Shown here: positions 37,680 through 48,100 of the stretch, piece after piece
Layout of the letters: every line of letters begins with the position of its first letter
How positions within the stretch are numbered: position 1 is the stretch's first letter
Assembly (NCBI RefSeq): GCF_900116435.1
Contig: NZ_FPAZ01000012.1
Coordinates: 81,713 to 145,712 of the forward strand
Length of the DNA: 64,000 bases
Direction of reading: 5' to 3'
Source of the DNA: Pseudoalteromonas lipolytica
Lineage (GTDB): Bacteria > Pseudomonadota > Gammaproteobacteria > Enterobacterales > Alteromonadaceae
Made by a program: the position numbers and the translations under genes
The notes under the pieces: generated by a model
What the model was told of the DNA's origin: nothing
What the model saw: the letters and a program-made list of their open reading frames with translations, nothing else
Database searches by the model: none

Positions 37680-38969
37680 ATGTTTAACAAACTACTTTCG
37701 ACCAGCTTACTGCTCAGTGCTATGTCTGCTCCTGCATTTGCCAGTGATATAGAGACAGAACTTAAATCAGCCAATAAAAGTGTCAGTGAAAAGGTCATAA
37801 AATGGCGCCGCCATCTGCATCAATATCCAGAACTGAGCAATCGTGAATTTGAAACGGCAAAGTATGTTGCTAAACACCTTCGCTCATTAGGACTAGAAGT
37901 GCAAACAGGCGTAGCTCACACCGGTGTGGTGGCCAAATTAAAAGGCGGCAAAAAAGGGCCACTTATCGCGCTTCGTGCAGATATGGATGCCCTGCCAGTT
38001 AAAGAGCAAGTTGATTTACCTTTTGCATCAACACAAACAACTGAATATAAAGGTAATACCGTGGGTGTTATGCATGCCTGTGGCCACGATAATCATGTCG
38101 CAATCTTAATGGCTGCTGCTGAGTCTTTGGTCAAAATTAAAGATAATCTCGCTGGCGATATTCTATTTGTATTCCAACCTGCAGAAGAAGGTGCACCCGA
38201 TGGCGAAGAAGGAGGTGCTGAACTAATGCTAAAAGAAGGCTTATTTAAAGAAAAACCCGAAGCCATCTTTGGTTTACATGTCACCAGCTCACTGAACACA
38301 GGGCAAATTGGTTTTCGTGAAGGACCGCTAATGGCCAGCGCCGATAAATTTACGATTACTGTAAAAGGTCGCCAAACTCATGGCTCGCGTCCTTGGAATG
38401 GGGTTGACCCCATTGTCGCGTCATCACAAATTATTATGGCAACGCAAACCATTGCATCACGCCAAGTTGATGTAACAAAAGCCCCTTCTGTTGTCTCCTT
38501 TGGTGCCATTAATGGGGGTGTACGTAATAATATAATCCCTGATCAAGTTGAAATGGTCGGTACAATTCGTACTTTTGATCAAGACATGCGTGCTGATATT
38601 AAAAAACGCTTAGCTAAAACCGCCGAAATGGTGGCTGAATCTGGTGGCGCAGAAGCGCATGTTCACATTGATCACGGTTACCCAGTCACCGTGAACGATG
38701 TTGAATTAACCAAGAAAATGACACCAACACTTGCAGGTGTGGTTGGCAAAGAAAACCTGATCACAACGCCATTAATAACAGGGGCAGAAGACTTTAGTTA
38801 CTATGCCTTAGAAACACCAGGAATGTTCTTCTTTTTAGGAGTTACGCCAAAAGGTCAAGATGCCGTAACAGCGCCTAGTAACCATTCACCACACTTTTTT
38901 GCAGACGAGAAAGCATTACAATTGGGTGTAAATGCCATGACGCAATTAGTGGTTGATTACCTTAAATAG
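37680..38969 (+). CDS. Exported M20-family amidohydrolase (aminoacylase/carboxypeptidase type)
   Basis: The 429-residue protein has a signal peptide (LLSTSLLLSAMSAPAFA) and the M20D metallo-amidohydrolase core: WRRHLHQYPELSNREFETA, LRADMDALPVKE, MHACGHDNHVA with metal-binding Cys/His/Asp, FQPAEEGAP, and GLHVTSSLNTGQIGFREG with the late His, then a lid domain and TGAEDFSYY. It should hydrolyse N-acyl amino acids or peptides (hippurate-hydrolase-like) in the periplasm. ATG 37680 follows an AGGAT and yields the signal peptide; the frame is open back to 37650. The last six codons are the first copy of a 17-bp tandem repeat. Confidence 0.9.
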   Translation: MFNKLLSTSLLLSAMSAPAFASDIETELKSANKSVSEKVIKWRRHLHQYPELSNREFETAKYVAKHLRSLGLEVQTGVAHTGVVAKLKGGKKGPLIALRADMDALPVKEQVDLPFASTQTTEYKGNTVGVMHACGHDNHVAILMAAAESLVKIKDNLAGDILFVFQPAEEGAPDGEEGGAELMLKEGLFKEKPEAIFGLHVTSSLNTGQIGFREGPLMASADKFTITVKGRQTHGSRPWNGVDPIVASSQIIMATQTIASRQVDVTKAPSVVSFGAINGGVRNNIIPDQVEMVGTIRTFDQDMRADIKKRLAKTAEMVAESGGAEAHVHIDHGYPVTVNDVELTKKMTPTLAGVVGKENLITTPLITGAEDFSYYALETPGMFFFLGVTPKGQDAVTAPSNHSPHFFADEKALQLGVNAMTQLVVDYLK

Positions 38970-39020
38970 TTGATTACCTTAAATAGTTGATTACCTTAAA
39001 TAGTTTATTACCTTAAATAA
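38953..39020 (+). repeat. Four 17-bp tandem repeats spanning the amidohydrolase stop codon
   Basis: The unit TTGATTACCTTAAATAG occurs at 38953, 38970 and 38987 without a mismatch, and a fourth copy at 39004 differs at two bases. The first copy encodes the protein's terminal DYLK and its TAG stop; the others are downstream. Confidence 0.95.
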
Positions 39021-39030
39021 TAATCTTGTG

Positions 39031-39058
39031 AAAAGAGCCGAACTAATCGGCTCTTTTT
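39031..39058. terminator. Terminator between convergent amidohydrolase and GNAT genes
   Basis: AAAGAGCCGA (39032-39041) and TCGGCTCTTT (39047-39056) form a 10-bp stem with a 5-nt loop and a T-rich tail on the plus strand; A's on the left arm give T's on the other strand. Confidence 0.87.
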
Positions 39059-39512
39059 ATTTAACCATGTAGATACAGTCTGCCAAAGGCATTAGGGCTG
39101 GGTACTTGGATTCTTGAAAACCTAATTTTTTATAAACTGCAATGGCCAAGGTATTGTGGGTATATACAAACAACGACACTGTATTACAGTGCAATTGCTG
39201 TTTGCCTTGCTCGCTTAATAAATTAATCAGTATTTTTGCAAGCCCTTGCCCCCGCATATTCAAAGCCACGACCAAACGTCCTAAATGACAGCATCCTTCA
39301 CGTAAGTAATATTGGCCAAAAGCCAACATCTGGCCCTCATTATTTACCAGCGCGTATGAGTTCAGTTCATCAAGATTTAAATCTTGTTTAAAGCTGTGTG
39401 CATCAAATGGGAAGTTAAAAAATGGCCCAGACCAAATACGCAGCTCCGCCTCTGTGTTAAACCAACCCATTAGCTTAGTTAAATGCTCATCAGTCACGCT
39501 AACTAGCTGCAT
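39057..39512 (-). CDS. GNAT-family acetyltransferase
   Basis: A 151-residue GCN5-related N-acetyltransferase. The acetyl-CoA pyrophosphate loop is visible as LNMRGQGLAKILI (Q/R-x2-G-x-A/G), preceded by the CHLGRLVV strand and followed by SLFVYTHNTLAIAVYKKLGFQES, the usual C-terminal beta-bulge. The substrate is unknown. Its start lies 14 bp inside the 3' end of recD, so it is the last gene of the recC-recB-recD-GNAT unit and is presumably co-transcribed and translationally coupled. Confidence 0.85.
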   Translation of the reverse strand: MQLVSVTDEHLTKLMGWFNTEAELRIWSGPFFNFPFDAHSFKQDLNLDELNSYALVNNEGQMLAFGQYYLREGCCHLGRLVVALNMRGQGLAKILINLLSEQGKQQLHCNTVSLFVYTHNTLAIAVYKKLGFQESKYPALMPLADCIYMVK

Positions 39513-41541
39513 GTTTTAACCTATCGAATAAACCCGATGCTCGGGTAACTGATTTATTCATTGCCATTAGTAACACGTTTTTATCTGCCACCAGCTCAAA
39601 GGTGTTTTTTGCACGAGTGATCCCCGTGTACACAAGCTGTCTGTTGATCCCTTGGTTTGCTTGATTTATTGGCGGTAAAATCATCGCTGTATACGCAAAC
39701 TCAGAGCCCTGCGATTTATGAATAGTCATGGCATACACTTTATCGTGAGCGGGTAAACGAGCTGGCGAAAAAGCACGAATGTTTTCTTGCTCATCAATAA
39801 ACATTGCTTTTAGTTGACCTTGCTCATCGTGCATTAAAATACCAATATCACCATTGAACAGTTTTAACTGATAATCATTTTGGCTGATCATAATGGGCAT
39901 GCCCAGGTAATGGCGCTGATACGGTGAAATAAGCCCTTGTTGTGAAAGTGCTTTTTCAATTCGAAGATTAAGGCTGTTTACGCCATAATCGCCCTCTTTC
40001 ACCGCTGCCAGTAGTTGATAGTCAGAAAAAGCATTGTGCACTTTAGCCACCCCAGCACCTTCGCGTATCAGTGTTAAATACGCCTGATAATGCTGGGCTG
40101 CTAACTGAACAAAATGCTCAATCGGTTTGTTAATCACATTGTAATTAAGTTTAAGGTCGCTAAAGCCGCCCTCGTTCACCGTTTGCTCAACATACCCAAG
40201 TAACCCTTGGCTATTGGTATTAACAGCTTGCGCTAATTGACCTATGCCGCTTTTGCCGTCAAAACGGTAGCTTTGCTGTAAAAACGCAATACAGTCGCTT
40301 AACAAGTAACTGTCTTCACTGTGTGAAAGCACGGCGCGATTATTAAAACACACCCGATTGAGTTGCTCTGCCCGCGCTTGGCTGTAGGCGGGCATTTTTT
40401 CAAGTGTTAATCCTTGGCATAAATCGCTGAGAATACTGCCAGTATCAACTGAGGCTAATTGGTCTTTATCTCCCAGCAGAATTAACCGAGCATGACTTGG
40501 CAGCGCCTCAATTAATTTTGCCATTAACGATAAATCAACCATGGAGGCTTCATCAATGATCAACACATCTAAATGCAGTGGATTACGTTTGTTATGGCGA
40601 AATTTATTCGTGTGCGGAATCACGCCAAGTAAGCGGTGAATCGTTTGTGCCGTTTCAGGAATAAGCGGTGCGATGTCTTTTGGGATCATACTGAGTTTTT
40701 GCTTCGCTCCCAAAATTGACTCACTTAAACGAGCCGCGGCCTTACCCGTTGGTGCAACCAACTTAATTGTCAACGGTGCACTGGCATACAACGACTGCAT
40801 AATAGCTAATAATTTGGTGACAGTTGTGGTTTTACCGGTGCCTGGCCCTCCGGTAATCACACTAAAGCCTTTGGTGGCGGCTATGGCACATGCTACTTTT
40901 TGCCAATTTAACGTTTTAATAGGATCTGCGGGGTCTTCACGGTGAGCTTCATCAGGGAAATACTCTGTCAAAAGCGCAGTTAAAGCCGTTTCATCGATGT
41001 TTAGTGGTTTTGCTGCCAAATGACTCAAACGTGACGCTAACACAGTTTCATACTGAGCTAATCGCGCAAAATATAACTTATTAGCAAACAGCAGCAGTGG
41101 CTTGTCATCACCCACACAAGCTGCAGCCATGAGCTGTGTTTCAGCTTGCTGCGCGTCATAGTTTTCTGAAAACGGCGAAATAATATCAGGTGCAGCAATG
41201 CTTGCGTCTGATACTGCCTGTTCTCTAATTGCAAACGGATTTTGCCAATTAATAGCGTTTAAATCTAAGCAACTATGCTGGCTTTGCTGAGCGACGGCAA
41301 GCAACAAAATAAGGTAGAACACCTCATTTTTCTGGGAGGTATCAGTGCCTATTAAAAGCTCAGCAAGTTTTACATCCACTAAGCGAATACGTTTCGTCTC
41401 TAACAAAAAGTCCAGTAAGGGCTGTGTTTTCATTTCAACCTCAGTCCCCTCTAATGCCTGTACAGGCTCCTTTAACGGTTCTTTGTGTTTGCGAGGTTGC
41501 TCTGGTTCACGTTCATCAAAGCCAAATGTCATCTGACTCAT
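39499..41541 (-). CDS. recD: Exodeoxyribonuclease V subunit RecD (5'-3' helicase)
   Basis: RecD is the fast 5'-3' motor of the RecBCD recombination and DNA-degradation enzyme. The 680-residue protein has an N-terminal domain, Walker A in VITGGPGTGKTTT (about residue 228), LIIDEASMVD (Walker B), LILLGDKDQLASVDTGS (motif III), and C-terminal AMTIHKSQGSEF and YTGITRAK helicase motifs. Length is in the range of gammaproteobacterial RecD (608 in E. coli) with a longer N-terminal region. ATGA overlap of 4 bp with recB. Confidence 0.96.
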   Translation of the reverse strand: MSQMTFGFDEREPEQPRKHKEPLKEPVQALEGTEVEMKTQPLLDFLLETKRIRLVDVKLAELLIGTDTSQKNEVFYLILLLAVAQQSQHSCLDLNAINWQNPFAIREQAVSDASIAAPDIISPFSENYDAQQAETQLMAAACVGDDKPLLLFANKLYFARLAQYETVLASRLSHLAAKPLNIDETALTALLTEYFPDEAHREDPADPIKTLNWQKVACAIAATKGFSVITGGPGTGKTTTVTKLLAIMQSLYASAPLTIKLVAPTGKAAARLSESILGAKQKLSMIPKDIAPLIPETAQTIHRLLGVIPHTNKFRHNKRNPLHLDVLIIDEASMVDLSLMAKLIEALPSHARLILLGDKDQLASVDTGSILSDLCQGLTLEKMPAYSQARAEQLNRVCFNNRAVLSHSEDSYLLSDCIAFLQQSYRFDGKSGIGQLAQAVNTNSQGLLGYVEQTVNEGGFSDLKLNYNVINKPIEHFVQLAAQHYQAYLTLIREGAGVAKVHNAFSDYQLLAAVKEGDYGVNSLNLRIEKALSQQGLISPYQRHYLGMPIMISQNDYQLKLFNGDIGILMHDEQGQLKAMFIDEQENIRAFSPARLPAHDKVYAMTIHKSQGSEFAYTAMILPPINQANQGINRQLVYTGITRAKNTFELVADKNVLLMAMNKSVTRASGLFDRLKHAAS

Positions 41542-44500
41542 AACATTGCTCCTCGTGCAAATAAACTATCCAGCTCAAGTACTTGCGGCTTTGTAAGCTG
41601 ATTAAAGTACACCCCTTGGCCATCACTCATGCCCCGTAAAAAGGTGTAATACACGCCGCCTAAATGGGTCTCTATGTCGTAATTTTTAACACGTTGTTGT
41701 AATAAGCGATGCAGTGCAACAGTGTAAATCAAATACTGTAAATGATATTGGTGACTGCTCATCGCTTGCTCAAGCTGATCATGTTGATAATCAGCTGCGC
41801 TGTTGCCTAAAAAGTTCGACTTATAATCAAGAATGTAATACTTATCCTGCCAACAAAAAATTAAATCGATGAAGCCTTTTAGTAAACCTTGCACATCAGT
41901 AAAGTCGAGTTTCCCCGGTAAACCAAAATGCTTTACCAAAATTTGATTTAACTTATCACTTGAAAGCGATAATAACGGTAAATTAAACTCCATTTCGACT
42001 AAACACACTTCAGGCGAAAGCGCCGATAAACAAAGCCCTTTATCGTTTAGTGGACACTTTAAAGCGGCATTGATCCAGCTTTCGGTCATTGCCTCCCAAC
42101 TATCATCAATGTGATACTTGGCAAACAGTTTTGTTATTACCTTATCAAGAGCATGGTCGTCACGCTCGTTGTCAGGTCGTTTCAATGCATAGGGATCCGT
42201 AAAGTCCAATTGCTCAAATATTTCGTGTAAACAACTGCCCGGCTTCGCACCTTTCGGGAAACTATAGGGGGTTAGTTGCACTGCTTGCTGCGCTAAAAAT
42301 TCATCTTTTTCGTGATCTTCATCACTGCGCCCCAGTTCAATATGATCAGTCTGCTTTTTAAAGGTTAATGCACTAAAGCTGGTTGAACGCCAATCTCGTT
42401 CAATGTGGGGTTCGAGTGTGTTGACTTGATATGACTGCTCAGCACCTGTGCTTGTTAGGTCAAGCACAGTGACCTCATCGGGTTGCGTAAAAGCTTCAAA
42501 ATGCATATGCGCCGACTGAGCACAAAAATCGCTTAATAACCTGTGCCACTCATCAGCCGATTTAATTTCTTCCCCTGCAAACAGTACATGACCAATACTG
42601 GTACTTTGTATACCAGGGCGATTACTGCGCCCTTGTGCAATGTTATACACACCGACTGAGCAAAAATGTACCGCACGGGTCAACGCCACATACAATAAAC
42701 GCAAGTCTTCAGCTAAACGTTCTTGCTCTGCTTTTTGTAAGGCCTCATCACCGTTAGCAAGGTCGTAAACCAGTTTTCCGTTATGATGATAAAGCGCTTC
42801 TTTGGTTTCACGGTAGCCACAAGCAAACGGCATAAACACTATCGGATATTCCAAACCCTTTGAAGCATGCATCGTGACGATTTTTACTAAATTGGCATCG
42901 CTTTCAAGACGAACTTGCACCGCTTCACCCTCTTGTTGGCTGACCTTTTGCGCAAACCAGCGCAATAATCGGTGAGTGCCTTCTAGTTCAATTTGCTTTT
43001 GCTGCAAGATTTCACCTAAATGGCGAAAATCTGTCAGCCAACGTTCCACGTTATAACCAAGCCCCTGCCAGCGTGCAGCGAGTTGATTGTGGCTCAGTAA
43101 GCGCTCAAGCATCGCCATCGCACCTTGCTTATGCCAAATATGTGAAAGCTGAGCGAAAAAGTTTAAATGTTCTTGCCATTCGCTTTCGTTTTCATGTAAC
43201 GCATAAATACGGTTATAGCTTAAGCAAAACAAGGGGCCTGCCAGTACGCCGCGCAATAATGATTCATCGTACTGACCATGAAGCGCTGTTAAAAAGTTTA
43301 ATAAATGATGACTAAGCTCTTGCTGAAACACGCTATCGCGAGATAAATACACGCTGGCAATGGCTGCCTCACTCAACGCCGACTTCATCAGTTGTGCTTC
43401 GTTTCTATCTCGCACTAATACACAAATATCGGCAGCGGTGACCGCTTTGCCAGCAATTGTGGCTTCACCTGAATGCGCCTGCTTAAGTAAGCGTGTGATT
43501 TTTTGTGTGTAGTGCTGGGCAAGCGCCTGCTGGGCAACCCCTTTGCTGGTTGGCTTATTATTAGCCTGAGCGTATTCATCAACAAACACTGAAAACTCAA
43601 ATGCATTGGTGGTTTCGCCATTGATTAAAAACGCTTTGTTTTCAGGCTTCCCCTTTGCATGAACTGCTTGAAACGGAATCGCATCGTTATAAATAAAGCT
43701 ATTAGCGTTTTTAGAAAAAATGCGATTTACACTCTCGACCACCCCTTCACTTGAGCGAAAGTTAGTGTCTAATGTGTATTGTTTTTGCGCAACAACCGCT
43801 TTTTTGGCACCAATATAGGTAAAAATATCTGCACCACGAAAACCATAAATAGCCTGCTTTGGGTCGCCTATCATAGCGAGTGTGGTATTTTTGGCGTTAT
43901 AAATGCGGCTAAAAATACCGTATTGCACTGGGTCGGTATCTTGGAATTCGTCTATCATGGCAACAGGAAATAAGGCCGCTATTTTTTCGCTTAGCACGTC
44001 TCCTTGGTCGCTACAAAGTGCCTGATGCAAGTTAGTTAGCAAATCATCAGGGGTGATAACCCCTTGCTCCTGCTTACGTTTTATAAGTGCATTCGCAACC
44101 CATTTTGTTGCATATTGCACTATCGCAATATTCAAGCCGTTATTAATAAGGCTACTCAGTTTGGCCATTTCATCAAACTGTGCCGTCATTGCGTGACTAA
44201 GCAAACTGCCGTTTTTCTTATAATTCGCAGGGTCGCTTAAATTCTCTGTGCTCCAAACTTCAAACGAATACTTGCTGGTGCCAAATACAAAAAAGGTGTC
44301 GTCATTGTTTAGATATTCTTCAAGCGCTGCAAGGCTGTTTTTGCGGCCTGGCGTTTTAGAACCACTCAGATCAGACGCTTTTACAGCATTGATAAATTCA
44401 CTGTCACGGCATGCCTTTTTAAAAGCAGGTACTTTTGCGACAAAGTTATCGCGTGCTTGCCATATTTCATCAAGGTTGTATTCAGGGGTAATAATCGCCC

Positions 44501-45119
44501 CTTGTTTGCTGAGCAAACTGACCACGTGCGGATACATCGACGCTGGTACCGGGAAAATATCAGTAATCGCTTCTGTGCGCGCTTTTGACTGTGGGTATAC
44601 AAAGGCACGCCAAAAATCATTGAGTGTTTCTTGAATGAGCTCTCGCTCATCTAAAATAAATTCTAAGTTAAACGCGACACCTGACTCAAACGCGTGCTGT
44701 TTGAGCATGCGCTGACAAAAGCCATGAATAGTAAAAATAGCCGCTTCGTCCATTGATTTGGCCGCAGCGTCGAGTAAATCAAATGCCGCGTGTTTGTCAT
44801 TAACTTCATTGATAATTTGACTAATTAATTCATCTTCAGGATTTTTGCCCAGCAGTGCATCTCTGGCATTGATTATACGTGCGCGCACGCGGTCTTTTAT
44901 TTCTTGGGTAGCCGCCTCAGTAAAAGTAACAACCAATATTTGTTCAACACTGAGCGGGGTATTTAAAAGCGCAGTGCCATCTTCGTCCGTCGCTTTTTGT
45001 AAGCCCAATAAATAACGTAAATACAACCCCGTTATAGTGTACGTTTTACCTGTACCGGCACTGGCTTCAATCAGGCTTTGCCCACAAAGCTCCATGCTAA
45101 TAGGATTAAGCGTTTGCAT
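41538..45119 (-). CDS. recB: Exodeoxyribonuclease V subunit RecB (helicase-nuclease)
   Basis: RecB supplies the 3'-5' helicase and the single nuclease site of RecBCD. The 1193-residue protein begins with the Walker A ASAGTGKTYT (19-28), has the UvrD-like motifs FTEAATQEIKDRVR, MIDEFQDTDPVQY, IGDPKQAIYGFRGAD, HASKGLEYPIVFMPF and YVALTRA, and a C-terminal nuclease domain with the DYKSNFLG catalytic stretch. Length matches E. coli RecB (1180). Its start overlaps recC by 14 bp and its stop overlaps recD by 4 bp. Confidence 0.97.
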   Translation of the reverse strand: MQTLNPISMELCGQSLIEASAGTGKTYTITGLYLRYLLGLQKATDEDGTALLNTPLSVEQILVVTFTEAATQEIKDRVRARIINARDALLGKNPEDELISQIINEVNDKHAAFDLLDAAAKSMDEAAIFTIHGFCQRMLKQHAFESGVAFNLEFILDERELIQETLNDFWRAFVYPQSKARTEAITDIFPVPASMYPHVVSLLSKQGAIITPEYNLDEIWQARDNFVAKVPAFKKACRDSEFINAVKASDLSGSKTPGRKNSLAALEEYLNNDDTFFVFGTSKYSFEVWSTENLSDPANYKKNGSLLSHAMTAQFDEMAKLSSLINNGLNIAIVQYATKWVANALIKRKQEQGVITPDDLLTNLHQALCSDQGDVLSEKIAALFPVAMIDEFQDTDPVQYGIFSRIYNAKNTTLAMIGDPKQAIYGFRGADIFTYIGAKKAVVAQKQYTLDTNFRSSEGVVESVNRIFSKNANSFIYNDAIPFQAVHAKGKPENKAFLINGETTNAFEFSVFVDEYAQANNKPTSKGVAQQALAQHYTQKITRLLKQAHSGEATIAGKAVTAADICVLVRDRNEAQLMKSALSEAAIASVYLSRDSVFQQELSHHLLNFLTALHGQYDESLLRGVLAGPLFCLSYNRIYALHENESEWQEHLNFFAQLSHIWHKQGAMAMLERLLSHNQLAARWQGLGYNVERWLTDFRHLGEILQQKQIELEGTHRLLRWFAQKVSQQEGEAVQVRLESDANLVKIVTMHASKGLEYPIVFMPFACGYRETKEALYHHNGKLVYDLANGDEALQKAEQERLAEDLRLLYVALTRAVHFCSVGVYNIAQGRSNRPGIQSTSIGHVLFAGEEIKSADEWHRLLSDFCAQSAHMHFEAFTQPDEVTVLDLTSTGAEQSYQVNTLEPHIERDWRSTSFSALTFKKQTDHIELGRSDEDHEKDEFLAQQAVQLTPYSFPKGAKPGSCLHEIFEQLDFTDPYALKRPDNERDDHALDKVITKLFAKYHIDDSWEAMTESWINAALKCPLNDKGLCLSALSPEVCLVEMEFNLPLLSLSSDKLNQILVKHFGLPGKLDFTDVQGLLKGFIDLIFCWQDKYYILDYKSNFLGNSAADYQHDQLEQAMSSHQYHLQYLIYTVALHRLLQQRVKNYDIETHLGGVYYTFLRGMSDGQGVYFNQLTKPQVLELDSLFARGAML

Positions 45120-48100
45120 GGTCAGCCTCCTGCGCTAATTCAACCAGCGGCGATAAAAGCAGCTCACTCCAATGAATAAACTCGTCTTCGCAGTCTTTTA
45201 GATTCCGAATGGTTAGGCGAATATAGGGGTTTTCTCCTTCACCTACACCGATATATTGCGGGGCAAATTTATTATTCGCTTTTGCCATGTCTTTATTTGT
45301 TTTAATGTACTCGTAGCCACTTACTGGAAAAAATGCCACTGGCCGTGTAAGTAATGCTTTATAGAGCATAAACCAATCGTTCAAATAACCACGTGCATCG
45401 TCTTGTGAAAGCGCTGAAAAACTAATTTGTTTATCTAAACCAAGTATTAAGGTTTCAACATGTTGGCCCATGATCTGTGCAGCTAAATGCTGAATAAAGC
45501 CCTTAATCACGTCTTTGGCTTTAATGCTTGCGGTACGATAAAACACCTGTTTTTGCCCGTAAATGTGGTTAAGCCAGCCCTCTAAGGTGGTATTTTCAAG
45601 AGTTATTTTGACTTCAATTGGCAGCAACTCATCATCTTGAATATGGGCTTTCACCTGCCCTGCTAACGCATCAACACGGTGCTGCATACTTTCAAACACC
45701 AAATCGCCAACATGCGCTTGGGGCAACTCACCGCGTTGCATGATTTGCGCTTTATTAAGTGGTGTTTCTAGAATACTGGCTTCTAAAATTTCATCTAAGT
45801 AGAAATAGCGACGCAGTGCATCAAGGCTAAATGGCTCTTCATCTTTCGCAATATCATTAAATTGCGGCAACCTTAAGCCCAAACTCTGCTGATAAAAGCT
45901 TTCGTGCGGCTGACACACACTGCGAATAAACTGGTTTAGCTCAACAATTTGCTCGGGTGATACACACAGGTCTTGCTGTGGCTCTGGCGTAATACTTTGA
46001 GCGGGTATCCACACCGGGTTATAGCTGTGTAATTGCGTTACCGCAGGCTGCTTAGCCTTAAGATAATAGGCAGGATTAAACGGTTGCAAGTGCTGATAAT
46101 TAATCAGCGCCTCGGGCAGTGCTGCGTGACAGTCTTTTTCATCGTCAAATTTAAAGCTACGGGCGATGTATTCTAACAGCTCACTGACGAGTGTTGAGGG
46201 CATTCTTGGTTGGTTATCAAAACACGAGCGCCCAATATAACTGATATATAAGTTTTCACGGGCGCTTAAAATGGCTTCTAAAAACAGATACCTGTCATCT
46301 AGTTTACGCGAACGGTCGCCTTTTTGGCGTTTTGAATACGGCACTAAGTCAAAACCAATGGGCTGCACGGTACGAGGGTAATCAGCATCGTTCAGACCCA
46401 GCATACACACCACTTTAAAGGGCACGGCACGCATTGGCATCAGCGTACAAAAGTTCACTTGCCCAACTAAAAAGCGCTGTCCTACGCCTTTCTCTTGAAT
46501 ACCTTGCTTCACTAAATAGCTAACAATACGCTGCGAAACATCCCCTTGGTAATCACCGTTTTCGTAATGCTTAATGAGCGTATCAAGCACTTTTTGCAGT
46601 ACCAGTAAATCCCAGCTTTGCTCGCCCTCATCACTGTAAATTTCGCCAAGCAGGGCTTTTAAAATCGCGGCTTTTTCGTTTAATGGTGCATCATCGTGTA
46701 GTTTTTCTTTATAACGAGCCAATACATCAATAAATTCAATTAATTTATTAAGGGTATTTAACGCCATGCCTTCGACTTCATCGGCACTGTAAATTCCCGA
46801 AAATGGCATGTGTTCATCACGTTGTGCCACCCCTAGCAGTAACCGGTTTAACCCATGCTGCCAGGTATTTAAATCAATAGCAGGAAGACCAAAACTGTCT
46901 TTATGCGCGGCATCTAAACCCCATTTAACACCCACTCGCTCAAGCCAAAAGCCAATTTGTTCGTATTCATGAGCCTCTAAGTTAAACTTTTCGGCGATTT
47001 GTGTGACTTGCAGTAAATCAAGAATGTCAGACACACCAAACCGTGAGTAAGGTAAATCGGCCAAACTTGCAAATGAACTCAGTACAGGCTTTTCTTGTTC
47101 AATGGCTAAATCGGCTAACGCATAAGGAATAAAACGACGACCTTCTGCACCACCAAAAACGGCCTCGATATACGGGCTGTAAGTGCCAACATCGGGCATC
47201 ATCACAATAATATCTTTCGGCGTTAAGTGTGGGTTTTGGTTAAACAAATTTAATAAGTAATCATGAAGCCGCTCTACTTCACGCAGTGGCGTGTGACAGT
47301 CACTGAGCACAATACTGGTATCGCCTGCTTTAATTGGCAGTTTACCTTCATCGTTAATAAACCATTCTTTATCGGGTGTAAGCGATTCGCCTTTAAACGC
47401 TAATTGATAAATCTCAGCGTGAATTTGCGATAATAAAGTGTCATCAAATTCATTCTCAAAACCATCTAACCACTGCGCGTCTAGCTGCAATAATTGCTCA
47501 AAGTAATCTCGGCCTAATTTCCCCCACGACGATAGCAGCGGATTGCCAATAAAAAAGTACTCATGGTCGGGATTTTTTGCATGGTCTTCAAGCGCATCTA
47601 GGTGCGGACGTTTGGCATATTTTGCAGCAATTTTAGCAGCCGTTTTTTCATCTAAAGTGTCACCCCAATAGTGCTCGCTTGGGTTGAAGAAAAACAGAAA
47701 CACCTGCGTTTTTTTCGCAATGGCTTGGAACACTTCAAGCTGACTACTGGCAATCGCCGAAATACCAAATAAGCTAATACGCTCGGGTAATAAGCTGCTA
47801 TCCATCGTTTCAAGCGCAGCGAGTAATTGGTCTTGCATATTGGCACGATGATAATGGCTTTGGCCAAGTTGTTTACTGTGCGCCACCAGCCTACGCCAAA
47901 GATCAGGCTGCCAAGGTGCTATGCCTATATCAACATCATCAAGTTGATCTGTGCCCTGCTCCCACGTGGCAATCCAATGTGGACGATACATTAGGTATTG
48001 GTCATACACATCGGCGATTTTTTCACATAATGCGAAGGTCTTTTGGCCATCAGTATCGCCATCTAAATACGTTTTTAGAGGTAAATACAACGGCTCATCA

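Noticed and set aside
44248..44634. 128-codon plus-strand open frame inside recB
   Set aside because: Antisense to conserved recB sequence and lacking start signals.
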